A stretch of DNA of 64,000 bases, from contig JANPBM010000073.1 of NCBI GenBank assembly GCA_031430435.1, positions 20,836-84,835 of the forward strand, read 5' to 3'. This DNA is from JANNVK01 sp031430435 (lineage in GTDB: Bacteria; Acidobacteriota; Blastocatellia; Pyrinomonadales; Pyrinomonadaceae). Shown piece by piece: positions 1 to 8,462 of this stretch. How positions within the stretch are numbered: the first letter of the stretch is position 1; the number at the start of each line of letters is the position of its first letter. The notes under the pieces were generated by a model that saw only the letters and a program-made list of their open reading frames with translations, made no database searches and was not told the DNA's origin. The translations under genes and the position numbers were made by a program.

Positions 1-6
1 AATTCT

Positions 7-2409
7 ATGAAAACATTAACTTTATTATTTTCAATCTGGTTTTTTTCAACAATTATATTTGCCCAAGATTTTCAAACAAAAATCCGTTCGGCGGTCGAAA
101 ATCGTGATTATTCAGCTGCGGTTATTGAACTTAATTCACTCAAAAAATCGGACAAGAAGTTGTTTCAAATCAACAATTACGACTATTTGCTCGCCAGAAT
201 TTCAGAGAAAAAAGGCGATTTGGCAACGGCTATGTCAAATTATAATACGGTCGTCAAGCGTAAATCGGTTTTAGGCGAATACGCGCTTTGGCATTTGTCG
301 CAGATTTCGCGTTCGAGCGGAAATTTGATGCAGGAACGTATTTATTTACAACAACTTGCCGTTTCCGCCCCGAATAGTTTGTTGAAAAATGCGGCGAATT
401 CACGCACTGCGCGAAGTTACTTTGAAAGCAATGATTTTCAATCGGTTATCGGTTATCAGTTATCGGTCAACAACCAATCGGGAAATCAACAACTTAAAAC
501 CGAGAATCGTGAAAATTTATTGTTGCTCGGACAATCGTATTTGCAAAGCGGAAAATCGAACGAAGCACGCGAAGTTTTTACGAAATTATTGACAACTTTG
601 CCGAACGCAAACCAGCCGGATGACTTTGCATTGGCAGCGACAAAAGGCTTGGACGAACTTGACGGCGGAAAAGATTTATTCGGCAAACAAGCACCGCAAC
701 TTACTGATGCCGAACATCTTAGACGCGCAACAATTTATCAGTTTAATCGTGATTTTACGTTTTCTCGACTGCATTACCAAGCGATTGTCGAACGTTTTCC
801 GCAATCGCCGAGTCTTGCCGCCGCAATGTTTCAAATCGGCAGAAGTTACGCGATCGAACTGCGTTTTAACGAGGCGATTCAATGGTTCGAGCGTGTCCAA
901 AATCAGTTTCCCGAAGGCGAAATTGCCAAAGATGCGTTGTCGCAAACCGCGTCCGCATATGCTCGCGTCAGCAAACCGAAAGAAGCTGTTTCGCGGTATC
1001 AAAAGTTTATCGAACGCTTTCCCGATGCCGATAATTCGGAACGCGCATATTTGAATATCGTGGACATCCAACGCGATTTAGGCGAGACAAACGATGCCTT
1101 AAAATGGGCTAAAAAGACGCAGGAAGCATTCAAAGAAAAGTTGCCCGAAGCCATCGCGCTTTTTACGCAAGCACGAATAAATATTGCCGAAAATAATTGG
1201 GCAAACGCACTTTCCGATTTAGATAAACTGTTGACAATAAGCGATTTAGGCGGCACCAAAGTACCAAGCGGCACAAACAAAACCGAAGTTACATTTTTGA
1301 AAGCGTTCGTTTTAGAACAACTCGGACGCATTGAAGAAGCCGTTGATATTTACCTTTCGATTCCCGACGGTCGCGGCGAGTATTACGGTTGGCGTTCAAC
1401 CGAAAGACTGAAACTTTTAGCTTCGGGCGAAAACTCTAAAACTATTATTACAAACAAGTTAGCAAGTTTATCAACCCAAACTGCGGACATTGAAACTAAT
1501 CGAAAAAACGCCCAGAATGTTTATCGACTGACAGGCGATGTGAATGTTTTGGAAACAATCAAAAAAACGTACGCCGTTTCGCCTGCTTATCAAAAAGTTC
1601 CGACATTTAAACTTCAAGAATTCGGTCGCAAAACTATTTTGAAAGATAAGCCGAAACAACCCGCAATCAATCATCAAATTTTAGCCGACGAGCTTTTATT
1701 TCTTGGTTTATACGACGAAGCAACGCCCGAACTTGAAACGGCTTTGCGTGAAAAACCGGCGAAAAATACTAATTCGTTGAGTGATTTTCCGACTGACACG
1801 GCGTTCACGTTGGCGGTTTTTTACAAACGCGGCGATGTCGGAAATCGGGCAATCGCGTGGCTTGAACCGATTTGGCGGCAAATTCCCGCCGATTATCAAA
1901 TTGAACTGATGCCGCGTGAACAAGCCGAAATACTTTATCCGATTCCGTATGCCGATTCGTTGGTAAAATTCGGGACTGAAAAAAATGTCGATCCGCGATA
2001 TTTGCTTTCGATTATGCGGCAGGAATCTCGTTATCGCGCCGACGTTAAATCGGTTGCGGCGGCACGCGGATTGATGCAGTTTATTTCGTCAACCTCAAAT
2101 CAAATCGCCGGCGATCTGGGGAAAACTAATTTCAAACAAGACGAATTATATAATCCGCCGACTGCAATTCAGTTCGGATCGCAGTATTTATCGAATCTTT
2201 TCAAACTTTTTCCCGACCAACCGCAAGCCGTCGCGGCGAGTTATAACGGCGGTGAAGTAAATATGACACGCTGGCTGGCACGTTCAAAAACTGCTTTGCC
2301 CGATAGATATGTGCCGGAAATTGTGTTCTCGCAATCGAAAGACTACGTTTACAAAGTAATGGCGAATTACCGTGTTTATCAACTTTTATATAACGATAAA
2401 CTTAGATAA
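7..2409 (+). CDS. Secreted TPR-rich lytic transglycosylase (Slt70-like)
   Basis: Predicted murein hydrolase of 800 residues that would cleave the glycan backbone of peptidoglycan in the periplasm. A Sec signal peptide ends near residue 20 (FAQ). Most of the chain, roughly residues 30-600, is helical TPR-like repeats. The C-terminal SLT domain (about 650-790) carries the family motif IMRQES with the likely catalytic Glu673, followed by GLMQF and AASYNGG. This matches the Slt70 layout of a helical ring followed by a lysozyme-like domain. The ATG lies only six bases into the window, so its ribosome binding site cannot be judged and an upstream start cannot be excluded. It is followed by 122 noncoding bases. 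Confidence 0.93.
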   Translation: MKTLTLLFSIWFFSTIIFAQDFQTKIRSAVENRDYSAAVIELNSLKKSDKKLFQINNYDYLLARISEKKGDLATAMSNYNTVVKRKSVLGEYALWHLSQISRSSGNLMQERIYLQQLAVSAPNSLLKNAANSRTARSYFESNDFQSVIGYQLSVNNQSGNQQLKTENRENLLLLGQSYLQSGKSNEAREVFTKLLTTLPNANQPDDFALAATKGLDELDGGKDLFGKQAPQLTDAEHLRRATIYQFNRDFTFSRLHYQAIVERFPQSPSLAAAMFQIGRSYAIELRFNEAIQWFERVQNQFPEGEIAKDALSQTASAYARVSKPKEAVSRYQKFIERFPDADNSERAYLNIVDIQRDLGETNDALKWAKKTQEAFKEKLPEAIALFTQARINIAENNWANALSDLDKLLTISDLGGTKVPSGTNKTEVTFLKAFVLEQLGRIEEAVDIYLSIPDGRGEYYGWRSTERLKLLASGENSKTIITNKLASLSTQTADIETNRKNAQNVYRLTGDVNVLETIKKTYAVSPAYQKVPTFKLQEFGRKTILKDKPKQPAINHQILADELLFLGLYDEATPELETALREKPAKNTNSLSDFPTDTAFTLAVFYKRGDVGNRAIAWLEPIWRQIPADYQIELMPREQAEILYPIPYADSLVKFGTEKNVDPRYLLSIMRQESRYRADVKSVAAARGLMQFISSTSNQIAGDLGKTNFKQDELYNPPTAIQFGSQYLSNLFKLFPDQPQAVAASYNGGEVNMTRWLARSKTALPDRYVPEIVFSQSKDYVYKVMANYRVYQLLYNDKLR

Positions 2410-2531
2410 TTAAATCATTTGTTCATCGAATAATTGATTTTTACACTTAAACTTCTTTTTTTACCAAAAATTTGTTAGGTTTGAATACAGATTTTTAGTT
2501 TTACATTTTTAATTTTACATTGAGATAAGTT

Positions 2532-2894
2532 ATGCCAATTCAAGCGATTAGATTCGGATATTTGTTGATGGTGGTCGGAATTGTCGGCTACGGTTACGGT
2601 TGGGCAAACGGAAGCGCCAGCATTACGGCGTTGATTCCCGCGTTTTTCGGGTTAGTTTTAAATCTGCTCGGATATTTTGCTGCCCGTGCAGAAAACTTAC
2701 GCAAGATTTTAATGCACGCGGCTGTTTTAGTCGGATTACTCGGATTTATTTCGGCGTTCGGTCGGTTGATGATGAAAATAAGCGAATTTACAATTTCAGC
2801 CGCAAGCATTTCACAGATTGCAATGTCGTTGATTTGCTTGGCTTTCGTGGTTTTATGCGTGATGTCGTTTGTAAATGCTCGCAAAGCAACCTGA
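2532..2894 (+). CDS. Small four-helix membrane protein, unknown
   Basis: A 120-residue hydrophobic protein with about four predicted transmembrane segments (near residues 7-25, 33-50, 60-78 and 90-112) and short polar loops. I do not recognise a named family. It converges with the histidine kinase on the other strand, the two stops being only 4 bases apart. The AT-rich 120 bases upstream could carry its own promoter. The reverse strand also has a 102-codon open frame, but the hydrophobic pattern supports this strand. Confidence 0.65.
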   Translation: MPIQAIRFGYLLMVVGIVGYGYGWANGSASITALIPAFFGLVLNLLGYFAARAENLRKILMHAAVLVGLLGFISAFGRLMMKISEFTISAASISQIAMSLICLAFVVLCVMSFVNARKAT

Positions 2895-2898
2895 TATT

Positions 2899-4248
2899 TC
2901 AAATTTCAGTAAACGGCAGAATTATTTCGACAATCAAACCGTTTTCCGTGTTTCGAGCGGAGATTTCGCCTTTGTGAGCGTGAACGGATTGTTCGGCGAT
3001 TGCCAAACCTAAACCGATTCCGCCGGACTTTCGTGTACGAGATTCGCTGACCCGATAAAACGGTTGAAAAATTTCCTTTAATTCGGCTTCGGGAATTCCG
3101 TCACCGTAATCTCTGATTGTAATAAATGCTTGATTTTGTTTGGTTTGCAAAGAAACTTCAACCTTATCTTTCGTATAACGCAACGCATTACGCAACACAT
3201 TTTCTATTGCACTTCGCAACAATCTTTCATTTCCGACAATCTTGCAAGCATCTTTTTGCAAAATTTCCACCGACTTCCCTTTTGCTTCAGCTTCAAATTT
3301 CGCGTCCGCAACTACGTTTTCAAACAGTTTGGCAAGATTAACTTCTCTTTTATCAATCGTTTCCGATTTACTTTCAAGTTTTGAAAGCGTCAAAATATTC
3401 GAAATCATTTCGTTCAACCGGTTCGATTCGGTCTCGATTCGGTTGAGAAAAGTTTCGTTATTCGTGGTGTTTTTCGCCAACTCCAGAGCAACATTCATTC
3501 GCGCCAACGGCGAGCGAAGTTCGTGCGAAATATCGCGTGTGAGACGAGTTTGCGAAGTAATCAACGATTCGATTTGTTTCGCCATTTCGTCAAAATCTTT
3601 GGCGAGTTGTCCGATTTCGTCGCGCCGTTTTATTCCTGCGCGTGCCTGTAAATCACCGTCGGCAAAGTGTTTAGTCGCCGTTCCGAGCTTAATGATCGGC
3701 TTTACCAAATAGCGAGCAAGCGCGTAACAAAGCAACGCGGCGGTCAATAAAATTGTAAACAGACGAATTCCGCGAGTTTTCCAATCAACCCCGAAAGGAA
3801 TCGGCGGACGCGGAAATTCGATTCGCAGAACGAATACAAAAACTTCGCCTTTTAGGGTCGTAAACCGCTTTGCCGAATAATTTTCATCGGCATTCAAAAA
3901 CTCGAACGCAATTTCATCATTATTAAAAGCGTTTTGAATTGTCGCCAACGAATGTTGCCCGTTTTCACCGTCGAAACACGGTTTATTTTTGTCGTTTGTG
4001 ACGCAAACGTCGCGGTAATTACTCGCTTTTTTTATCGTGTTTAAAAATTTATCAACGCCTTTTTCGCCTTCGGAATCATAAATTTGCTTCGCCGTTTCCG
4101 TATAAACCGTCAATGTATTTGTAATTATACCTCTCCAACGTTCCGCAAAAGGTTCGCTTTGCGTCGAAAAAGACACAACTAACGAAACGCTGACAATCAA
4201 CGTAATTGCCAGCAAAAACCATAAGAAAATTTTCCAAAACAGACTCAT
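2899..4248 (-). CDS. CpxA-like sensor histidine kinase
   Basis: Inner-membrane two-component sensor of 449 residues. It has an N-terminal transmembrane helix (about 5-27), a periplasmic domain of about 130 residues containing two cysteines (VCV and PCF), a second helix near 160-180, a HAMP linker with the RDEIGQLAKDF signature, the dimerisation box ISHELRSP with phospho-acceptor His242, and a HATPase domain with N, G1 (DYGDGIP) and G2 (GIGLGLAI) boxes. The HAMP-to-H-box stretch closely resembles enterobacterial CpxA. It lies 39 bases downstream of its response regulator in one operon. A CpxP/Spy-like gene stands divergently beyond the regulator, which supports an envelope-stress role. Confidence 0.92.
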   Translation of the reverse strand: MSLFWKIFLWFLLAITLIVSVSLVVSFSTQSEPFAERWRGIITNTLTVYTETAKQIYDSEGEKGVDKFLNTIKKASNYRDVCVTNDKNKPCFDGENGQHSLATIQNAFNNDEIAFEFLNADENYSAKRFTTLKGEVFVFVLRIEFPRPPIPFGVDWKTRGIRLFTILLTAALLCYALARYLVKPIIKLGTATKHFADGDLQARAGIKRRDEIGQLAKDFDEMAKQIESLITSQTRLTRDISHELRSPLARMNVALELAKNTTNNETFLNRIETESNRLNEMISNILTLSKLESKSETIDKREVNLAKLFENVVADAKFEAEAKGKSVEILQKDACKIVGNERLLRSAIENVLRNALRYTKDKVEVSLQTKQNQAFITIRDYGDGIPEAELKEIFQPFYRVSESRTRKSGGIGLGLAIAEQSVHAHKGEISARNTENGLIVEIILPFTEI

Positions 4249-4287
4249 ATCAGGTAAGTTATCGGTTGGCGTTGCGCGTGATAACTG

Positions 4288-4968
4288 CTAACTTTTGACA
4301 GTGTAAATATAACCGACAGAACGAATTGTCTTGATTTTATCGTTATCCAACTTTTTGCGAAGATTGCTGACGTGCATATCTAAACTGCGGTCAAACGGCG
4401 AAAGTTTTCGTTCCAGAATTTGGACGCTCAAATCTTCTTTTTTGACGATATTTCCCGCGTTTTTCAAAAGTTCGACCAGCAAATCGAATTCTATTGCCGT
4501 CAGCGGAATTTCCTCGTTGTTTCGTTTCGCCGAACGTCCGGAAACTGAAACTTCAACGTCTTCGATTTGCAGTTTTTCGCTTGCAAGTTGTTGTCTTTCT
4601 TCGGTTTGCGTTGCTCTTCGCAAAATCGCCCGCAAACGCGCGACTAATTCTCGCGGATTAAAAGGTTTCGGCAAATAATCGTCCGCCCCGATTTCCAGAC
4701 CGACAATTTTGTCCATATCGTCGCCGCGCGCCGTCAGCATAATGACGGGAAGTTTCGAGGTTTGACGCAATTCACGCAAAACGTCGAAGCCGTTTTTTTT
4801 CGGTAACATTACGTCTAAAACAACTAAATCGTGCTGATTTTTTAACGCCTTACACAGACCGGTTTCGCCGTCGTGAACAGTATTAACTTCAAATCCTTCA
4901 ACAGTTAAGTATTCCGAAACAAGTTCGCAAAGCTCTTCGTCGTCATCAATAATCAAGATTTTGTTCAT
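4288..4968 (-). CDS. CpxR-like OmpR-family response regulator
   Basis: A 226-residue regulator. The receiver domain (1-120) has the acidic pocket DDDEE, phospho-acceptor Asp52 in VVLDVMLP, Thr in MLTARG and Lys in YLPKPF. The winged-helix DNA-binding domain (about 130-226) ends VSNLRKKL then IRSVGYIY, as in the OmpR/PhoB class. An in-frame TTG lies two codons further up, but the ATG at 4968 gives the usual N-terminus (NKILIIDDD). It is the first gene of an operon with the histidine kinase. A GTAAA-N5-GTAAA direct repeat at 5016-5030, the form of the enterobacterial CpxR box, lies 48 bases upstream, suggesting autoregulation. Confidence 0.93.
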   Translation of the reverse strand: MNKILIIDDDEELCELVSEYLTVEGFEVNTVHDGETGLCKALKNQHDLVVLDVMLPKKNGFDVLRELRQTSKLPVIMLTARGDDMDKIVGLEIGADDYLPKPFNPRELVARLRAILRRATQTEERQQLASEKLQIEDVEVSVSGRSAKRNNEEIPLTAIEFDLLVELLKNAGNIVKKEDLSVQILERKLSPFDRSLDMHVSNLRKKLDNDKIKTIRSVGYIYTVKS

Positions 4969-5015
4969 AATCAACCAACTAATCTTACATCAGATTTTGT
5001 CAAAGAATTTCAACT

Positions 5016-5030
5016 TTTACATTTCTTTAC
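5016..5030. promoter_or_regulatory. Candidate CpxR-type operator (GTAAA-N5-GTAAA)
   Basis: On the plus strand the sequence reads TTTACATTTCTTTAC, whose complement is GTAAA-GAAAT-GTAAA. This is a perfect match to the E. coli CpxR consensus of two GTAAA half-sites with a 5-base spacer. It sits in the 151-base intergenic region between the cpxR-like gene and the divergent CpxP/Spy-like gene, where it could control both. The match in an AT-rich gap could be chance, but the context makes it notable. Confidence 0.55.
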
Positions 5031-5119
5031 ATTTCATAGCCGAAACTTGACGTTTGCGGCGTTCAAACTTTCGTCTCATAATTTGACGCGAATAAAAAAG
5101 GAGAAATTATTTTACCGAT

Positions 5120-5455
5120 ATGAGGAAATCCGGAATCATATTTTCAGTTTGCGGAATCATCGGAATCGCTTCGATTTTCGCCGTTGCCCAAAGTCGCGGA
5201 GGATTCGGACACGGTTTTATGTTTGACAAAATTGCCACAGAACTCGGACTTTCCAATGACCAAAAACCTCGGCAATACGTCGAAAAAGAAAAAACGAAAG
5301 CCGCGCTTTTCGCCGTTTTAACGACTGAGCAACGGACAAAAGCGAACGAACTTCGGGCAAATTTTGAAAGCAAAATGAAAGAAAAAGGCGGCAAAGACCA
5401 TGAAGTTTTCGGCAAACACCGTCATCGCGGAGAAGATTTCCTGCCAATGTTCTAA
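5120..5455 (+). CDS. Short CpxP/Spy-like periplasmic protein
   Basis: A 111-residue exported protein with a signal peptide ending near AVAQ (residue 24). The mature part has two LTxxQ-type motifs, LSNDQ (about 45-49) and LTTEQ (about 74-78), then a charged helix and a His/Arg-rich tail. LTxxQ repeats mark the CpxP/Spy/CnrX family of periplasmic chaperones and sensor inhibitors. The two motifs are only about 29 residues apart, shorter than I expect for the family, so the helical region between them appears contracted. It is divergent from the cpxRA-like operon, the same arrangement as cpxP in enterobacteria. A GGAG lies 16 bases before the ATG, which is rather far. A hairpin terminator follows. 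Confidence 0.7.
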   Translation: MRKSGIIFSVCGIIGIASIFAVAQSRGGFGHGFMFDKIATELGLSNDQKPRQYVEKEKTKAALFAVLTTEQRTKANELRANFESKMKEKGGKDHEVFGKHRHRGEDFLPMF

Positions 5456-5480
5456 AAGTTTTCAACCTGCCAAAAACTTG

Positions 5481-5509
5481 AGGAAAGGGTTTAATGCCTT
5501 TCCTTTTTT
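5481..5509 (+). terminator. Rho-independent terminator after the CpxP/Spy-like gene
   Basis: A perfect 8-bp stem AGGAAAGG / CCTTTCCT with an 8-base loop, followed by a run of T. It lies 25 bases after the stop of the CpxP/Spy-like gene and before the STAS gene. Confidence 0.75.
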
Positions 5510-5536
5510 CGCGTTTTCAATTATCTTTTAACCATA

Positions 5537-5815
5537 ATGCCAACTTCAATTACACAAATCGAAGACCCCGAACGCGGTAAAATGATGTTGCGAATTTCGG
5601 GCGAAATGTTCAAATCGGACGCAATTTTGCTTGAAAAAATCGCCCTTGAAATGCGTGCGGAAATCGGTAAAAATCTGACGCTCGATCTTGCTGATTTAGA
5701 TTTAATCGACAGCGAATCTGCTCCGATTTTGCTTCGTTTGGAAAAAGAACACGGCTTTGAACTCGAAGGGATGCAGATTTTTTTGCAAAAAGTAGTCAAT
5801 CAAACCGAGCGTTGA
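5537..5815 (+). CDS. STAS-domain (anti-anti-sigma-like) protein
   Basis: A 92-residue single-domain protein. The order of hydrophobic strands and helices, with LTLDLADLDLIDSESAPIL in the middle, fits the STAS fold of SpoIIAA/RsbV-type anti-anti-sigma factors. The serine of the DSES motif is in the position of the regulatory phospho-serine (usually D-S-S/T-G). No cognate anti-sigma kinase lies next to it. It is followed 32 bases later by lpxD but sits after a terminator, so it probably has its own promoter. Confidence 0.7.
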   Translation: MPTSITQIEDPERGKMMLRISGEMFKSDAILLEKIALEMRAEIGKNLTLDLADLDLIDSESAPILLRLEKEHGFELEGMQIFLQKVVNQTER

Positions 5816-5847
5816 CAAAGTAAAATATCAAACTTGGGACTTCAAAT

Positions 5848-6846
5848 ATGAACGTTGCACAAATTTCACAGATAATTGACGGCAAAATCATTGGCGATGC
5901 AAATGTTGAAATAACACGAGTGGCGGATATTTTAACGGCAACGCGAGGCGATCTTTCGTTTTTGGAAAAAGCCGAAAACTTTGTTTCGACAAAGGCTTCG
6001 GGCGTAATTGTCGGCGAAAACACGGAATTGAATTGCACCGTTATTCAAGTTAAAAACCCGAAATTGGCGTTTGCTAAAATCGCCGAAATTCTTCATCCGC
6101 AACTTTTTTTGAGCGGAATAAGCAATCATTCGGTGATTCATCGAACGGCGGAAATCGGTTTGAACGTTTTTATCGGAAACTTTGCGGCAATCGGTGAAAA
6201 TTCCTCCGTCGGCAAAGGCTCGCAAATTTGCGACGGTGTTAAAATCGGCAACCGTGTTTCAATCGGCATAAATTCGGTAATTCATTCAAACTGTGTGATT
6301 TACGACAATGTTTCAATCGGCGATAATTGCATAATTCACGCCGGCACAATTATCGGCGCGGACGGTTTCGGTTATATCCGCGACCAAAATTCATATATTA
6401 AATTCCCGCAAATCGGAGCAGTTATAATTGAAAACAACGTGGAAATCGGGGCAAATTCGTGCGTTGATCGCGGTGCGTTAGGCGAAACCCGCATCGGCGA
6501 AGGCACAAAAATCGATAATCTGGCGCAAATTGCTCACAACGTCAAAATCGGTAAAAGAGTCGTGATTGCCGCGCAAACCGGAATTTCGGGCAGCACCGTT
6601 ATCGAAGACGATGTGGTTATCGGCGGACAAGTCGGAATCGGCGATCACGCCCGAATTTTGAGCGGAGCAATCATCGGTTCGCAAGCCGGAGTTTTACCGA
6701 ATAAAATTGTGCGGGCGGGCGTTTGGTGGGGAACACCGATTCAGCCGTTAGACGATTACAAACGGCAAAACGCGATGGTCAAAGGACTTGGGCGATTACG
6801 CGAAAATGTAAAGGCAATACAGAAACGGCAGAACGGAGAAGATTAG
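5848..6846 (+). CDS. lpxD: UDP-3-O-acylglucosamine N-acyltransferase LpxD
   Basis: Third enzyme of lipid A synthesis. It transfers a 3-hydroxyacyl chain from acyl-ACP to the 2-amino group of UDP-3-O-acylglucosamine on the cytoplasmic side. The protein has 332 residues, typical for the family. An N-terminal uridine-binding domain (1-100, GDLSFLEKA) precedes a long left-handed beta-helix of hexapeptide repeats (about 105-300). The family signatures GADGFGY and AQIAHNV are present, the latter with the likely catalytic His230. A C-terminal helix ends the protein. lpxB is 8 kb away on the opposite strand, so the lipid A genes are dispersed here. This supports a Gram-negative outer membrane. Confidence 0.97.
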   Translation: MNVAQISQIIDGKIIGDANVEITRVADILTATRGDLSFLEKAENFVSTKASGVIVGENTELNCTVIQVKNPKLAFAKIAEILHPQLFLSGISNHSVIHRTAEIGLNVFIGNFAAIGENSSVGKGSQICDGVKIGNRVSIGINSVIHSNCVIYDNVSIGDNCIIHAGTIIGADGFGYIRDQNSYIKFPQIGAVIIENNVEIGANSCVDRGALGETRIGEGTKIDNLAQIAHNVKIGKRVVIAAQTGISGSTVIEDDVVIGGQVGIGDHARILSGAIIGSQAGVLPNKIVRAGVWWGTPIQPLDDYKRQNAMVKGLGRLRENVKAIQKRQNGED

Positions 6847-7193
6847 AACCGACCGAATCGGGTATTTTGCGGGTAAATTAAAGCTCGCCGAAGTTACAAA
6901 TATATTCTCCGAGTTTATTTCGAATTCGACGACAGGTCAGACATATTCAAATTTCAAAACAAGGCGTTAAACCCAAAATGTCGCCTGTTCATCACAAATT
7001 TATACGTTTTCAAATCTTGTTACAGCTAAACTTACAATTCGATTTGCGGCAAAATACGGCAATTTGTTGAGTATAAAACTGACAACGCCGGACACAAAAA
7101 TCAAACGGACAAAAGTTCAAATCCGAAACTCTCAATCGTGCTTTTCAATTTCCGACTGCTTTGAAGACCGTATTTAATCAGTCCGACCAACAA
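6847..7193. other. Intergenic stretch with no confident gene
   Basis: About 350 bases after lpxD without a supported gene. Two protein-like fragments occur in different frames: one running about 35 codons to a stop near 6970, and one of about 65 codons covering roughly 6971-7180 and ending just before the next gene. Neither has a good start or ribosome binding site. It could be a decayed gene or simply noncoding DNA. I see no hairpin terminator or repeat. Confidence 0.3.
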
Positions 7194-7568
7194 ATGACTG
7201 CCGAAAAGAGACGTGAATACGAAAAAGAAAGAGCCGGCTTGCGTTTGGTTTGGAGAAGTCGGCAAGACTTTTCGCGGAGTGTGTCTCGTTCGGCAAAATC
7301 AGAAATAAGTTTGCTTGTAAACAGGCAATCGCTTGTAAATACCACTTTGCAAGATTTTGTTGCCGAACGTGCCGAATTTCAACGAGCAGCGGTTTCAAAG
7401 GCTGAAATTAACGGAATAAAATTTTTGGTTTTGAGCGGCAAAGATAACGAAAAATACTGTTTTACCGTCCGGAACGAATATTTTTTGGAAATCTGTCTGA
7501 AATATGAAAATGAAGCGGATTTGAATCTGCCGGAAGAATCCTTAAAAACTTTGAAGGTTATTAAATAA
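7194..7568 (+). CDS. Hypothetical protein
   Basis: A 124-residue soluble protein with no signal peptide and no recognised family. The first 60 residues are highly charged and probably helical (AEKRREYEKERAG); the rest looks like a small alpha/beta fold. A TTG 11 codons upstream (7161) is possible, but the ATG at 7194 is the better start. Neither has a clear Shine-Dalgarno sequence. Base composition and codon use resemble the neighbours, so it is probably a real gene, though it could be the tail of a gene decayed in the stretch upstream. Confidence 0.45.
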   Translation: MTAEKRREYEKERAGLRLVWRSRQDFSRSVSRSAKSEISLLVNRQSLVNTTLQDFVAERAEFQRAAVSKAEINGIKFLVLSGKDNEKYCFTVRNEYFLEICLKYENEADLNLPEESLKTLKVIK

Positions 7569-7673
7569 ATTTTACGGCTTTTGCAAGTATTTTACGTTAA
7601 GTTAAATAGCGAGAAAATTATGAGAAAAACGGAAACGGCAGAGAAAAACAGAGTTTGGCGAACTTACTTTGGC

Positions 7674-8357
7674 ATGAAAAACCTGTTTTTTAGTCTATGT
7701 TTAATTTTGATTGTTTCAAACGCAACCGCTCAAAAAGCAATAATTGACACAAATCCGTATGTTTTAGAATATCATCGGGAAAGATTGGCGCTTTTTTATC
7801 GAGAACCGATTGTTACGGGTAAAATCGTCTTTTTGGGCGACAGTCTGATTGAGTTCGGCGATTGGAAAACGCTTTTGAATGATTCGACTGTCATCAATCG
7901 CGGCATCGCGGGCGATATTACATTCGGAGTTTTGAAACGATTGGATGACATCACGGTTCGCCAACCTGCTAAACTCTTTTTGGGAATCGGCATAAATGAC
8001 GTGTCTAAAAACATACCGACTGCCGTAACGGTTGAAAACATTTTCTCGGCGGTTAGAAATATCAAAGCAGGTTCGCCGAATACGCAAATTTTTGTACAAA
8101 GTATTTTGCCGACCAACGATGCCGTTAAAAATGAGTATCCCGATGCTTACAATAAAAATGAAAGCGTTGTCGCGGTTAATAAAAAACTGAAAAGTAAAGC
8201 TCGAAAAATCGGGTTTATTTATATTGATTTATACAAAATATTTACGGATTCGAACGGCAAACTCAACGCTGAATATGCCGAAAAAGACGGATTGCATCTC
8301 AATTCGGCAGGTTATAAAAACCGGGTAAATAAACTGAAAAGCAAAAAATATATCTAG
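7674..8357 (+). CDS. Secreted SGNH/GDSL hydrolase
   Basis: A 227-residue exported esterase or acylhydrolase. A signal peptide ends near NATAQ (residue 20). The SGNH blocks are visible in order: block I FLGDSLIEFG with the nucleophile Ser, block II NRGIAGD with the oxyanion Gly, block III GIGIND with Asn, and block V DGLHLNSAGY with the Asp-x-x-His pair. Longer starts exist at 7581 and 7620, but they place about 20 charged residues before the hydrophobic core, so ATG 7674 is preferred. The spacing is that of the GDSL family that deacylates sugars or lipids. The substrate cannot be told. It stands alone, 105 bases before the TPR protein. Confidence 0.9.
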   Translation: MKNLFFSLCLILIVSNATAQKAIIDTNPYVLEYHRERLALFYREPIVTGKIVFLGDSLIEFGDWKTLLNDSTVINRGIAGDITFGVLKRLDDITVRQPAKLFLGIGINDVSKNIPTAVTVENIFSAVRNIKAGSPNTQIFVQSILPTNDAVKNEYPDAYNKNESVVAVNKKLKSKARKIGFIYIDLYKIFTDSNGKLNAEYAEKDGLHLNSAGYKNRVNKLKSKKYI

Positions 8358-8462
8358 CCGATCAGTACGATTCATAAAAAGTTACAGGTCAAACGAATTT
8401 GACGGATTTGACCGGTTTAAGGAAAATAGTTACGGAAAGTATCAGACAAGCGAGGTTTTATT

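Noticed and set aside
5047..5082. Sigma-70 promoter for the CpxP/Spy-like gene (TTGACG and CATAAT)
   Set aside because: The spacing of 24 bases is too long for a normal -35/-10 pair.
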